DNA of 64,000 nt from Nostoc sp. UHCC 0926 (GCF_028623165.1 NZ_CP117768.1:2914001-2978000), one strand, 5' to 3'; numbered from the stretch's first letter, positions 7,866-17,840 are shown. Notes: generated from the letters alone by a model not told the origin. A program made the numbers and translations.

Positions 7866-9518
7866 GTGCGTTTTCAATTTTTGGCGATCGCTAGTTCAAT
7901 GGCCATAGCCGTTGTATCTGTGCCAAAAGCCACAGCCCAGATTCCTTTGTTACCGCAGCTGCAAGCTCCCAGCAGCGTGAGTAATGATTCAAATAATAGA
8001 GTTGTTACAGGCTGGATTTATTTAGATGGTCGGCGGTTATTTCAGATAGCGGCATCAAAAGCCAACTTTCCTGAGCGTTCAGAAGATATTCAAAAGAAGT
8101 TGGATAAAATTAGCCAAAGTTACATCAAGTCATCAAAAAAAACAGAAGTCGAAGTTCGCAAAGTAAACGACTTACCAGTAATTTATGTCAACGACCAATA
8201 TTTGATGACGATCACTTCTGAGGATGCTGGATTGCGAGAGGTAGATATATGGACATCGGCAGATCAAATAAAGGAATCGTTAAAGGAAGACCTGCAACTT
8301 GCAAAGCAAGAAAGACAAACTCAATATTTAATCGACCAAGGTAAAATTGCTGCGGGCATCGGACTGACAATGATTGTGATGAGTTGGGGGGTATATAATT
8401 GGCAGCGGCGCTCCAAAAAAGATTTATTACACCCCATTGCCTCCCAACCCACCAGAGGGCCCCTAAACTCCCCAATTTCACCAGCAGTAGCAGCAGCTCA
8501 ACCAATTGCAACACAACTGAATCAACGGCAAAAGCAGCATCTCCAAGAAGTCAAAAGACGATTATTTGAGCTAACTCAAGCCGGAATTTGGGGAGGTGGA
8601 AGTTTCTTTATTTTGGGTCTATTTCCCTATACACGACCATTTCAGGTAGGAATTCTCACAGCCGCCCAATTTCCTTTGCGATTAGGTGTCGTGTTCTTGG
8701 GAACCTATGTAGCGATCCGTTTTACCTACGCCCTGATTGACCGCTTCACCACCACTCTGATCAGCAGTGGTGCTTTACTGACTCCAGAAAGTTCTGAACG
8801 GCTGCAACTGCGAGTTTCCACATTTTCTGGCGTGACTAAAAGCATCGCTACTGGTATCTGGATAGGAGTAGGCTTCTTGCTAGCGCTGGTGTCATTGGGG
8901 ATAGATATTGTTCCGTTGCTAGCGGGTGTGAGTTTAGTTGGTGTTGCAGTGTCTCTGGCCTCGCAAAACTTAATTAAAGATGCGATTAACGGTTTTTTGA
9001 TTATTCTAGAAGACCAGTACGCTTTAGGCGATGTGATTTCTGTGGGAGACGTGGGAGGCTTAGTAGAAAATCTGAATCTGCGGATGACCCAACTGCGGGA
9101 TTCGGAAGGGCGCTTAATCACGATTCCCAATGGTGAAATTAAAGTTGTTGCCAATCTTTCTAGTCGTTGGTCACGAGCCGATTTAACAATCCCGATCGCC
9201 TACCAAGCCGATACAGAACAGGCTTTGAAATTGATTGAAACTGTTGGTTCCCAGATGAATCAAGAAATACAATGGCAGTCTCAAATTTTGGAGCCGCCGC
9301 AAGTTTTGGGAATAGATCAATTTGGCGATCGCGGTTTGATTATTCGTGTATGGATTAAAACACAGCCTCTCAAACAATGGGATGTAGCACGGGAGTTTCG
9401 CCGCCGCCTGAAAGTTGCCTTAGACCAAGCTGAAATTTCCATTTCTGTGCCTCAACAAGCAATTTGGGTGAATGATGATCATTTGTTAAATTTTCAGGGT
9501 AATGGCAAAGATAATTAG
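7866..9518 (+). CDS. Mechanosensitive ion channel of the MscS family
   Basis: A 550-residue large MscS-type channel for osmotic release of solutes. An N-terminal signal peptide (MRFQFLAIASSMAIAVVSVPKATAQ) leads to a soluble periplasmic domain to about residue 160, one membrane segment near 165, and further membrane segments from about 245. The pore helix and MscS-beta domain follow: 'GIDIVPLLAGVSLVGVAVS', 'ASQNLIKDAINGFLIILED' and 'GLVENLNLRMTQLRDSEGRL' then 'TIPNGEIKVVANLSSRWSR'. The GTG start at 7866 is supported by AAGGAGGTG six bases upstream (7852-7860). It stands alone on the plus strand. Confidence 0.93.
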   Translation: MRFQFLAIASSMAIAVVSVPKATAQIPLLPQLQAPSSVSNDSNNRVVTGWIYLDGRRLFQIAASKANFPERSEDIQKKLDKISQSYIKSSKKTEVEVRKVNDLPVIYVNDQYLMTITSEDAGLREVDIWTSADQIKESLKEDLQLAKQERQTQYLIDQGKIAAGIGLTMIVMSWGVYNWQRRSKKDLLHPIASQPTRGPLNSPISPAVAAAQPIATQLNQRQKQHLQEVKRRLFELTQAGIWGGGSFFILGLFPYTRPFQVGILTAAQFPLRLGVVFLGTYVAIRFTYALIDRFTTTLISSGALLTPESSERLQLRVSTFSGVTKSIATGIWIGVGFLLALVSLGIDIVPLLAGVSLVGVAVSLASQNLIKDAINGFLIILEDQYALGDVISVGDVGGLVENLNLRMTQLRDSEGRLITIPNGEIKVVANLSSRWSRADLTIPIAYQADTEQALKLIETVGSQMNQEIQWQSQILEPPQVLGIDQFGDRGLIIRVWIKTQPLKQWDVAREFRRRLKVALDQAEISISVPQQAIWVNDDHLLNFQGNGKDN

Positions 9519-9994
9519 AAATTTTAATTCATTACCGCATTTTTCAGTTGATTAACCCAAACCTCTCTTTTACCAGAGAGAGGCTTTGAATCTGCCTCTT
9601 CCAGCTAACAAAAGTTTTTCCGCTTCCCTGTCCTTCTTGGAGAGGTTTCAATCCGGTTCGGTTAACGTTTTAAGATTTTGAAGATCCCTCCAAGGGGAGC
9701 AAGTGACACCCCTGAAAAAGGCTTGCTCATAACCCTTTTTTACCCACTTTTTAAGGGGGTCGCCGCAGCCGGGGGGATCATTAACCAAACCGTATTGGGA
9801 GAGGTTTATCGGTTGGATACAACACACAGTAGGAGGTTATATCTTTACATTGGTGTCAACTTCAGGGAAACATACCCAATATCCAGTACTCTGTAACCAA
9901 TTTTGCGCGATCGCCTACACTAAGCCTTAATAAATCCTTATTATTAATAACAAGCTACTTCGTCCGTAACCAGTATCAAACTTTTCCTTGATTT
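9519..9994. other. Intergenic region with repeats, no gene seen
   Basis: 476 bp between the MscS channel and the RND pump. It holds an inverted repeat 'cctctcttttaccagagagagg' near 9551 and a purine-rich stretch 'gatccctccaaggggagcaag' of common cyanobacterial type near 9683. A membrane-fusion partner for the pump, usually found here, is absent. The 72-codon frame at 9678-9896 is made of repeat sequence and was rejected. Confidence 0.6.
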
Positions 9995-12900
9995 ATGTTT
10001 GTCAATACCTTCATCAGACGTCCAGTCCTGACGACGGTCTGTACGTTCATCATTTTGCTGCTGGGGAGCATCTGTATTCCGATCCTGCCGATTTCTCAGC
10101 TACCAGACCTCGCCCCGGTGCAAATCACCGTTAGCTCCAACAATATTGGTGCGGATGCTCAAACAACAGAAAGTACTGTCACCAACATTATTGAGCGACA
10201 AATTAATGGTGTTAAAGATGTATCTTATATATCTTCTAATACGGGTAATGATGGTTTTAGCAATATAACTGTCTCCTTTCCAACTAACGTCAATAGCGAT
10301 ATTGCTCAAGTAAACGTTCAAAATAAACAAGCCCTTGCTGACCCTCAATTGCCAGATACTGTTCAACGAACAGGTGTCACCGTTGAAACGGCATCGAGCA
10401 GTCTGCTTCTCGTCTTTGGGTTTTACTCAGAAAATAATGAGTATGACAACATTTTTATTAGTAACTATGTTGATCTGTTTATTTTCGATCAGATCAAACG
10501 GCTTCCTGGTGTAGGAAAAGCCACGATTTTTGGAGAGCGCAAATATGCCATGCGTCTTTGGCTTGATCCCAACAAGCTTGCCCAACATCAACTAACTCCT
10601 CAAGATGTGGTAACTGCCCTGCAAGAACAAAATATTCAGGTGGGTGCAGGGGCGATTGGTAAGGAACCAGCACCAGATAATCAAAGCTTTGAATTTGCTT
10701 TACGGGCAACCAGCCGATTTAAAGATGCGGCTGAATTTGAGGATATGGTGCTAAAGGTAAGTCAAGGTGGCACCAATAGCACCACTAATAGCAACACTAA
10801 TAGCAACACTAATAGCACTACTAATAGCAACACTAATAGCACCCTTGTTAAGGTCAGAGATGTCGGTCGAGTTGAACTGGGAGCAGAGAGCTATCTCGCT
10901 GATGCCAAATTCACCCTACCAGGAAATACTCCCAAGGCAGCCGTCGGTTTGGGGATATATCAACTTCCGGGTAGTAATGCCCTGGACGTTGCCCATGCTG
11001 TTGAAGAGCAGATCGCAACACTATCGAAGAGTTTTCCACCTGGACTAAAAGCACAGTTGGCATTTGATACCACTCCATTTGTAGAAATTTCTTTAGAAGA
11101 AGTTCTACACACTTTGGTTGAGGCGATTATCCTGGTGGTCTTGGTAATTTTTGTCTTTTTGCAAGACTGGCGGACCACGATCATTCCCACTGTTGCGATC
11201 CCCGTTTCCCTGATTGGGACATGTGCGGCTCTGTTGGTTTTAGGATTTCAGATTAATACACTGACCTTATTTGGTTTCGTTCTGGCGATCGGTATCGTCG
11301 TTGATGATGCCATTATTGTGGTGGAGGCAGTTGCAGTCAAACTAGAGCAGGGCATGAGGCCCTATGATGCTGCTGTCGAAGCTATGAAAGAGTTAAGTGG
11401 GGCAATCATTGCCACTTCACTTGTACTGATGGCGGTATTCATTCCAGTTGCATTCATTCCGGGCACTACTGGGATTGTCTACAAACAATTTGCGTTAACT
11501 GTTGCTTGCTCCATTGGTATCTCGACCTTCAATGCCTTAACCTTCTCTCCGACTATAGCAGCCATCCTGATGCGCCCAGCTCAGACTCCACGGGGCCCTT
11601 TAGGCTGGTTTTTTACGCAGTTTAATCGGGGATTTGGCTGGTTCACACGCCGCTATGTCGGGTTTGTTAGCTACCTTACCCATGTCAAGCCGATTGTAAT
11701 TGGGGTTTTCATCACTGGTTTAGTAGCAACAGTTTTGATGTACAGAGCAGTGCCTACTGGATTTATTCCAGAGGAAGATCAGGGTTACTTCTTTGTAATT
11801 GTCCAGGGGCCTGATGGGGTTTCTTTGAAATACACCGAATCTGTGATGAATAAGGTTGTCAAAGAAGTAACATCGCTTCCCGAAGTTCAAGCTAGTTTTA
11901 TGATCAGTGGCTTTGGTTTCGATGGCAATGCTTCTAATTTAGGCATTGCCTTTGCTAACCTGAAACCCTGGAAAGAGAGAACTCAAGAATCTCAGTCTGT
12001 CTATGGAATACTTCAGAGGATGAACAAAAAGCTCTCTGCAATTACAGAAGCCAGAGTGATCGCTGTGAATGCTCCTCCGGTTAGAGGGCTAAGTACTACG
12101 GGTGGTTTTGAGTTTATCATTCAAGACAAAACCGGAAGTGCGCCGATTCAAACCTTGGTTGATACTGCTAACAAATTCATTGGGGCGGCAAATAAAAAAC
12201 CTGTTTTACAACGAGTCTTCACTCAGTTCACCGCAGATACTCCCCAATTTGACATCCAAGTAAACCGCAACCAAGCCAAAGCTCTCAACGTCGATCTCAA
12301 CGACATTTTTGGGGCATTGCAAAGTTACTTGGGGTCGCAATATGTGAATGACTTTGTGCAGGGACAGCGACAGTATCGAGTATATGTCCAAGCAGATGGA
12401 GTGTTCCGCTCTAATCCAGATGATATTGGCAAGCTGTATGTTCGCTCTGCAAGTGGGGCGATGATTCCGTTGAGCAATCTGGTGAAAGTTACTCCCTTTG
12501 TGGGACCGAAAACCATTTCGCATTATAACTTGTACAGGTCAATCAAAGTCCAGGGCGCTCCTGCTCCTGGTTCTAGTTCTGGAGAAGCAATTAAAGCGAT
12601 GGAGGAAGTTGCAGCAGAGGTTTTGCCTCAGGGATTTGGTTACGAGTGGACAGGGACTTATCTCCAGGAGAAGACATCTGGGGGAGCTACAGGTCTGATT
12701 TTTGGTTTAGCGATCATAATTGTCTTTCTAGTGCTATCGGCTCAGTATGAGAGCTACATTGACCCGCTGATTATTTTGCTGACGGTTCCCTTAGCAGTCT
12801 TGGGAGCGATGACGGCGATTTGGCTACGTTCCAATATTTTCATGGCAAGTAGCCTCTTCCCCAAAGTCGTGGATGATATCTATTGCCAGGTAGGTCTGGT

Positions 12901-13348
12901 GACTTTGATTGGTCTAGCTGCAAAGAATGCAATTTTAGTCGTGGAATTTGCCAATCAGCTGCATGAGCAGGGCATGAGCTACACGCGGGCGGCGGTGAAA
13001 GCAGGGCAAGAACGTCTGCGACCCATCTTAATGACTTCCTTTGCAGCGCTGTTAGGATTTTTGCCCTTGGTGATCTCTCAAGGGGCTGGAGCCAGCAGCC
13101 GTTGGTCTTTAGGGACAGCGCTCTTTGGGGGGCTGATGCTTTCAACGTTCTTGAGTTTGTTCTTAGTGCCAATTCTTTACATCTTAGTCAAGACCCTGGC
13201 TCAGGCTATATTTTCTCAGAAGCGATCGGGAGGTTCAAAACCTCCAGATTCTCCTAATGGAGCTTCGGCATCTGAACATAAAGCTCTGCCTGCTGGCTCA
13301 AGTCAGCCAGAGACACAACTCAGGTCTCAGCAGGATGGGATAACCTGA
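9995..13348 (+). CDS. RND-family multidrug efflux pump, inner-membrane component (HAE1/AcrB type)
   Basis: An 1117-residue proton-driven exporter of the AcrB/MexB class. It begins MFVNTFIRRPVLTTVCTF, has the periplasmic porter domains, and a second set of membrane helices. The proton-relay Asp pair is in 'LAIGIVVDDAIIVVEAV' (about residues 437-438) and the partner Lys in 'GLAAKNAILVVEFANQL' near the C-terminal helices; 'GQERLRPILMTSFAALLG' is also typical. Two oddities: residues about 259-282 are an Asn/Thr/Ser tandem repeat inserted in the porter domain (DNA 10771-10840), and the last 45 residues after 'LYILVKTLAQAIFS' are a low-complexity tail encoded by repeat-like DNA. No adaptor (HlyD/AcrA) or outer-membrane gene is adjacent, so partners must lie elsewhere. 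Confidence 0.93.
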   Translation: MFVNTFIRRPVLTTVCTFIILLLGSICIPILPISQLPDLAPVQITVSSNNIGADAQTTESTVTNIIERQINGVKDVSYISSNTGNDGFSNITVSFPTNVNSDIAQVNVQNKQALADPQLPDTVQRTGVTVETASSSLLLVFGFYSENNEYDNIFISNYVDLFIFDQIKRLPGVGKATIFGERKYAMRLWLDPNKLAQHQLTPQDVVTALQEQNIQVGAGAIGKEPAPDNQSFEFALRATSRFKDAAEFEDMVLKVSQGGTNSTTNSNTNSNTNSTTNSNTNSTLVKVRDVGRVELGAESYLADAKFTLPGNTPKAAVGLGIYQLPGSNALDVAHAVEEQIATLSKSFPPGLKAQLAFDTTPFVEISLEEVLHTLVEAIILVVLVIFVFLQDWRTTIIPTVAIPVSLIGTCAALLVLGFQINTLTLFGFVLAIGIVVDDAIIVVEAVAVKLEQGMRPYDAAVEAMKELSGAIIATSLVLMAVFIPVAFIPGTTGIVYKQFALTVACSIGISTFNALTFSPTIAAILMRPAQTPRGPLGWFFTQFNRGFGWFTRRYVGFVSYLTHVKPIVIGVFITGLVATVLMYRAVPTGFIPEEDQGYFFVIVQGPDGVSLKYTESVMNKVVKEVTSLPEVQASFMISGFGFDGNASNLGIAFANLKPWKERTQESQSVYGILQRMNKKLSAITEARVIAVNAPPVRGLSTTGGFEFIIQDKTGSAPIQTLVDTANKFIGAANKKPVLQRVFTQFTADTPQFDIQVNRNQAKALNVDLNDIFGALQSYLGSQYVNDFVQGQRQYRVYVQADGVFRSNPDDIGKLYVRSASGAMIPLSNLVKVTPFVGPKTISHYNLYRSIKVQGAPAPGSSSGEAIKAMEEVAAEVLPQGFGYEWTGTYLQEKTSGGATGLIFGLAIIIVFLVLSAQYESYIDPLIILLTVPLAVLGAMTAIWLRSNIFMASSLFPKVVDDIYCQVGLVTLIGLAAKNAILVVEFANQLHEQGMSYTRAAVKAGQERLRPILMTSFAALLGFLPLVISQGAGASSRWSLGTALFGGLMLSTFLSLFLVPILYILVKTLAQAIFSQKRSGGSKPPDSPNGASASEHKALPAGSSQPETQLRSQQDGIT
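10771..10840 (+). repeat. In-frame tandem repeat in the RND pump gene
   Basis: Repeats of the 12-mer 'aatagcaacact' and variants 'aatagcaccact' and 'aatagcactact', about six units, in frame and encoding Asn-Ser-Asn/Thr-Thr. The length is likely to vary between strains by slippage. It lengthens a periplasmic porter loop. Confidence 0.85.
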
Positions 13349-13796
13349 CTTTTGCCATTCGCCTTCTCTACGAAACCCTACGCGAACACAAAGGTTGTGT
13401 AATAACCAACCGCGCCACAGTACTTAAATCCCCTCTAGTTCCCCTTCTCCCAACTCAGGAGAAGGGGTTAGGGGATGAGGGCAACCCAAGAAGGCTTACC
13501 AGCGCTAGTAGTCTGTCAAGTTTAAATTTATACGTAAGCAAGTTCGTAGTAAGGACTTAAGTCCTTATTTTCTAAGCACTAAAGAGGAGCATCTCAATGA
13601 GTGTAAAAACACGTCTGCCCTGACGAATGGAATTCACGCGCCACTTGACGCCAGTCCGCTCAAGTCGCCAGACCCGCCTACAAGGCTGGCTCCTCTACTT
13701 GGGAAGACCCCAAACGCGATAACATTTTCTGTAATTTCCTGCTTACTAAAAAAATTAGTTGAATAGAAATTAAGTACTTAGATAAGGAAGAGTGAA
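13349..13796. other. Intergenic region with repeats, no gene seen
   Basis: 448 bp. It holds a degenerate copy of the 'tctctacgaaaccctacgcg' short repeat (about 13366-13388), a pyrimidine/purine palindromic stretch of the common 'ccccttctccca...' type at about 13440-13480, a palindrome AAGGACTTAAGTCCTT at about 13552-13567, and 'ttgacgccagtccgctcaag' repeat-like DNA near 13650. No ORF of interest was seen. Confidence 0.6.
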
Positions 13797-14234
13797 ATGG
13801 GACTTAATGAGGGACTTTTGAACCCGACCAAAAAGGCTATGGTGATAAATGACTGTTGCAAGATGATCGAAGGACAGCTTGCATCCAAGTCAGGTATGAG
13901 CGGCATCGCTTTGAAAACTGCCTTCGCCGCCCTAAAGGGGGTTAAGCCAGGGTATATCCCTTACGTCGTTGAGCAGATTCTGCCGCAGTGCTTCACAGCA
14001 CTTGATCCCATCTGGAATGAAGGCGTAGAGAAAGGCGATCCAATTGAATACCTTAGTGGGAATCGCTCTCATACAGCAGACGCGCTACTGGGTGTCACCG
14101 ATGCTAGAGCCAAGAACGTAAAGCGCCAAATCGTACGAGGAACCTATGAAAAACTTCGCGGTTCAGCCAAAAAGCACGTAGAAGAAGCAGTGCCAGACTT
14201 AGCCAAAGTAATCGATAATTACACTAAGTCCTGA
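13797..14234 (+). CDS. Conserved hypothetical protein (DUF6918-like)
   Basis: A 145-residue soluble, helical protein: 'MGLNEGLLNPTKKAMVIND', 'MIEGQLASKSGMSGIALKTA', 'GVKPGYIPYVVEQILPQC', then a region with 'SHTADALLGVTDARAKN' and a C-terminal 'DLAKVIDNYTK'. This pattern (inhibition of nothing known; repeated short helices around a Gly-Leu-Ser-Gly-Ala motif) fits a family of unknown function that I recall as DUF6918, found in cyanobacteria and other bacteria. There is no signal peptide and no membrane segment. AAGGAAGAG precedes the start by about 6 bases. It stands alone. The biochemical role is unknown. Confidence 0.75.
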   Translation: MGLNEGLLNPTKKAMVINDCCKMIEGQLASKSGMSGIALKTAFAALKGVKPGYIPYVVEQILPQCFTALDPIWNEGVEKGDPIEYLSGNRSHTADALLGVTDARAKNVKRQIVRGTYEKLRGSAKKHVEEAVPDLAKVIDNYTKS

Positions 14235-14470
14235 GCCAGAAGGGAAGAATCACAATAAACGTATGCCGCCGTTCGATGCGTCGGTGGCTGGCATACGAGG
14301 CAGATATTACACTTATAGCTGCTCCAAAGTGTTTGGCGAAGGTCTTAGAGATGCCATAGCTACTAAATAAAAAAAGTGCAGTATTTAATTTCCTGATATT
14401 TTCTGAGTTAGCTTGAAACAGCAAATAATCAGAAACTATCTGAATTATTGTTTTAATAGGCTTGCAACTC

Positions 14471-15385
14471 ATGAAAAAAGTTACCGTTTTTCCATACTGC
14501 ACTTATGGACTAATTGGGTTAATATCCTTAACCCTCATATTAAGTACAACTACATCTGCCCTAACACAGTTAGCAGACGATTCCCCAATTGGACAAACTC
14601 CTATCCCTGCTTCTAACTTAATATGGCCGACTCAAGGATTTATTTCTCAAGGCTTCCACAAATATCAACATGAAGGAATTGATATTGCAGGGGCATCTGG
14701 GACTCCTATTGTTGCTGCTGCATCCGGTACAGTTGTTAAAGCAGGTTGGGATAATTGGGGATTAGGCAATGCTATAACTATTAAACATCTCGATAGCAGC
14801 ATCACTGTTTATGGTCACAATCGCCGTCTGTTAGTGAGCAAGGGTCAACAGGTCATTCAAGGTCAAATTATTGCCGAGATGGGATCTACAGGCAATAGTA
14901 CAGCACCTCATCTGCACTTTGAAGTTCATCCAAATGGTCGAATAGCAGTTGACCCTCTTCGTCTGTTGACATCCTTAACTGCAAGTGTTGCTCCTGCTTC
15001 TAAAGTTCAGCAAGTGGATAACCCGAACCGCCCAGTCTCGACATCCCCAGTGGCAAAGCAAGTTTCATCTTCACAGCCAATTCCAATAGATTTTGCACCT
15101 GTAAGCACTGATACTGAATGCAATGGAGTTACCATTATTGAGGGTGAGACTGCAAGTATTCGTGTAAAAGTCTGTGAAGAAAATGATCAGTTATTTTATA
15201 TTGGGCAGTTGAAACAAGACCCAAGTAAGCCTATAAAGATATCAGCTTTGAATATTGGCAAAGGCAGATATCGAGCCGATAATGGTAGTTTTTATTATTT
15301 AGTCAGCCCTGAAAGAGTGGAAGTTTGGCGAAATGGGACTCAGATGCGTTCTGACAGATTTTATACTTTAACAAAATCGCCCTAA
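14471..15385 (+). CDS. M23-family peptidase, secreted
   Basis: A 304-residue exported protein with a hydrophobic N-terminal signal (VFPYCTYGLIGLISLTLILS) and an M23 (LytM/lysostaphin-type) zinc endopeptidase domain at about residues 55-165: 'GFHKYQHEGIDIAGASGTPI' carries the first His and Asp ligands and 'TAPHLHFEVHPNG' the H-x-H motif, with 'YGHNRRLLVSKGQQV' between. M23 enzymes cut peptidoglycan cross-bridges. After a Ser/Pro/Val linker the last 100 residues form a separate beta-rich domain with two Cys (TECNGVTII, IRVKVCEEND), possibly disulfide-linked. The ATG at 14471 is preferred over a TTG three codons upstream. Neighbours are unrelated. Confidence 0.88.
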   Translation: MKKVTVFPYCTYGLIGLISLTLILSTTTSALTQLADDSPIGQTPIPASNLIWPTQGFISQGFHKYQHEGIDIAGASGTPIVAAASGTVVKAGWDNWGLGNAITIKHLDSSITVYGHNRRLLVSKGQQVIQGQIIAEMGSTGNSTAPHLHFEVHPNGRIAVDPLRLLTSLTASVAPASKVQQVDNPNRPVSTSPVAKQVSSSQPIPIDFAPVSTDTECNGVTIIEGETASIRVKVCEENDQLFYIGQLKQDPSKPIKISALNIGKGRYRADNGSFYYLVSPERVEVWRNGTQMRSDRFYTLTKSP

Positions 15386-15555
15386 AGTTACCATCCAATA
15401 TTTGTTCACAACTATACTGTATTGCAAGCGATCGCTTGAGTTGATCAATTTGCTAAGTATAGCAATCACCAAGCTGTACCTAGCTAAGTGCAGAGGGATG
15501 TCTGAATTGGGCTATGCTTATGCACTCCCAATGGATGATGAGATCGTTATAAAAC

Positions 15556-16323
15556 TTAAAATTTTTCCTTAGCAGCTAACATCTGTAAAATCTTTTCTAC
15601 ATGATCTAACTCTCCAACGATTCGCCGAATTGGGTGAGGCCAAACCTTTACAAGGGTAGGAGTTGCAGAAACCTGATTGAGTTCTGCTTGTTCTGGATGA
15701 GTTAAAACATCAATCACCTTCAAAGTATAAGGGTGTCCGAGCGATCGCTCTAATAATTCGTGTAAATTTTGGAGAATGCGTTCGGTGGTACTGCTATGTC
15801 CTGCAACAAACAAGCGCAGAACATATCCTTGTGTGATTACTTCCTTTTTTTGTACTATTACTGGTTGATTGTATTTTGGCACAGGTTCAGAAAGGTCTAG
15901 ACGGACAATTAAATCGTGATCTTCCCAAAGCTGCCCAAATGAGGAACGATAAGTTGTTAACACCATGCGATCGCACAACCCCTCCTGCCAGGGAGCTGCT
16001 TGCCATACTAAGTCCCCTGTGCCAAAAATGGCATTAAGCAAAGCTTGATGTCTAATTACAGCCGGATAAGCTTCAGCAAAAGTTCGCACTTGTTGAGTGC
16101 GCGGATCTAACCAGTGGTCAATAGTTGCAGTATAACAAGGCACTAAAAAATGCGGCGGCTCTGGTAAATCTAGGATTTCTTGCAAAGCCGAGCACAAATG
16201 CAAATGCCATCGACCTTGCTTGCTAGGGTCGATGCAGTAAATTAAATCTCCTCCAGGTGTAAATAGGGCAATGCCTTTAAACAACTGGGGTGTAGATAGT
16301 TTGTTTGTCGTCAAGTTATTCAC
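15556..16323 (-). CDS. KaiB-family protein with an N-terminal extension
   Basis: A 255-residue protein whose last 90 residues (from about 165) are a KaiB/thioredoxin-like domain: 'GYVLRLFVAGHSSTTERILQ', 'YTLKVIDVLTHPEQAELNQV' and 'SATPTLVKVWPHPIRRIVGE'. Classical KaiB is about 100 residues, so the N-terminal 160 residues are an extra domain ('GIALFTPGGDLIYCIDPSKQ' and 'HLHLCSALQEILDLPE'), typical of KaiB-like paralogues in cyanobacteria. KaiB itself changes fold and binds KaiC in the circadian clock; SasA uses the same fold as a sensor. No kaiA or kaiC is nearby, so a clock role is not supported. The gene is alone, upstream of pilT on the same strand. Confidence 0.85.
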   Translation of the reverse strand: MNNLTTNKLSTPQLFKGIALFTPGGDLIYCIDPSKQGRWHLHLCSALQEILDLPEPPHFLVPCYTATIDHWLDPRTQQVRTFAEAYPAVIRHQALLNAIFGTGDLVWQAAPWQEGLCDRMVLTTYRSSFGQLWEDHDLIVRLDLSEPVPKYNQPVIVQKKEVITQGYVLRLFVAGHSSTTERILQNLHELLERSLGHPYTLKVIDVLTHPEQAELNQVSATPTLVKVWPHPIRRIVGELDHVEKILQMLAAKEKF

Positions 16324-16565
16324 AGAGTCTAGGAAGCTAAAAGTAAAAATTCTCTCTTTTACCTTTTACCTTAGCTATAACCTCAACCAGGATCACCTAA
16401 AAAATTGGGAACCCATTAAAAATCCCGTAAATCTCGTTTCCACTCCCTGACTGGAAATGCTTTTGATTGCGGTGCCGCTAGAACCGGAGACGGAACCTCC
16501 AAATAGGCATTCCCAGTCGGAGACTGGGAACAAGACAATCATCTTCATTGCGAAGAGGAATAGAC

Positions 16566-17840
16566 TTAAACTCGACCTCGGAGAAACTGTGCCATTTCGT
16601 TAGGAGTTGGTGACATTTCCAAAGCAGTTTCTTCAGTAATCCGGCCGTCTTGATAGAGATTGAGCAACGACTGATTCATCGTAATCATGCCGTCAAAGCC
16701 AGCTTGTTTCATCAACTCACCAATTTCATCATATTTACCATCTTTGATCCATTCTTTAATTGCCTCAGTGTTAATCAAGACATCGTGGAAAGCAGCCCGC
16801 TTCCCGTCAGTTGTGCGGCATAACCCTTGGGCAATTACTGCCACTAAAGACTCAGAAATTGCCACCCGCATTGCATCCTGTTCTTCACCAGAGTAGAGAT
16901 TGAGAATCCGCTCAATGGTTTTAACAGCGCTATTGGTGTGCAGGGTTCCCATGACTAAGTGACCAGTCTGAGCAGCTTTTAGGGCGGTGTTAACTGTTTC
17001 CTTATCCCGCATTTCTCCCACCAGAATTAAATCTGGGTCTTCCCGCAAAGCTGCTTTCAAAGCGTTGTCAAATTTCCGAGTGTGCATTCCCACTTCCCGC
17101 TGTTTGACTAAAGACTTGCGGCTTTGATGAACAAATTCTATCGGGTCTTCAATGGTAATGATATGCTTGGCCATCTCCTTATTGATGTAGTCAACCATCG
17201 CTGCCATTGTGGTGGATTTACCAGAACCAGTGGGCCCAGTCACCAAAATTAAACCTTTGTGGTGATGACAAATATCCCGAAAAACTGGAGGTAAATTCAA
17301 CTGTTCCATAGTTAAGATTTTCAGCGGAATCAACCGCAACACCATTGCAGGCCCTTTGAGGGAGCCAAAAACATTAATCCGCACGCGAGCAAAGTCATAC
17401 TGAGTTGCTCCGTCAAATTCTAAATGTTCTTCAAAGCGCTGAATTTCCCCCTCAGTCATCACCTCCCGCAACCAATTCATCAAAGTTTCTTTATCTATTT
17501 CTGGATGATCCGTTGCTTGAATTTCTCCTCGGTTGCGGAAGCGGGGTACTTCACCTACACCCAGGTGAAGGTCAGAATATCCCTGATCGTAAGCTTCCCT
17601 AATTAACTGCGCTAAAGTGAGTCCCGGACTGCTGTTTTTAGGGCGAAGTGAACTAGGTATGGGCGGTGGACTACCCGGACGATGACCTGCAACAGGAGCG
17701 TTGGTGCTTCTATCCATTGGCATATGCAATGTTTGTGTCATCTGCCGCTGCGTACTAAAGGTTGGCGGTGGTGGCGGCATTGGTGGCAGGTTACGTTCGG
17801 TAGCAGAGTTAGAATTTAATGGAGACTGTGATTCTGTCAT
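16566..17840 (-). CDS. pilT: Type IV pilus retraction ATPase PilT
   Basis: A 424-residue hexameric secretion-type ATPase that powers pilus retraction. From about residue 70 it has the PilT N-terminal domain, then the Walker A 'LVTGPTGSGKSTTMAAMVDY', Asp box 'HIITIEDPIEFVHQS', Walker B 'REDPDLILVGEMRDKETVN', and His box 'AAQTGHLVMGTLHT', all intact. It has the short C-terminal region 'AQFLRGR' of PilT rather than PilB's tail. The first 65 residues are an unusual Pro-rich extension (LPPMPPPPPTFS and GSPPPIPSSLRP). No pilB or pilC is adjacent here. Confidence 0.95.
   Translation of the reverse strand: MTESQSPLNSNSATERNLPPMPPPPPTFSTQRQMTQTLHMPMDRSTNAPVAGHRPGSPPPIPSSLRPKNSSPGLTLAQLIREAYDQGYSDLHLGVGEVPRFRNRGEIQATDHPEIDKETLMNWLREVMTEGEIQRFEEHLEFDGATQYDFARVRINVFGSLKGPAMVLRLIPLKILTMEQLNLPPVFRDICHHHKGLILVTGPTGSGKSTTMAAMVDYINKEMAKHIITIEDPIEFVHQSRKSLVKQREVGMHTRKFDNALKAALREDPDLILVGEMRDKETVNTALKAAQTGHLVMGTLHTNSAVKTIERILNLYSGEEQDAMRVAISESLVAVIAQGLCRTTDGKRAAFHDVLINTEAIKEWIKDGKYDEIGELMKQAGFDGMITMNQSLLNLYQDGRITEETALEMSPTPNEMAQFLRGRV

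Noticed and set aside
9678..9896. 72-codon ORF
   Set aside because: It is composed of intergenic repeat DNA and has no recognisable protein pattern or ribosome site.
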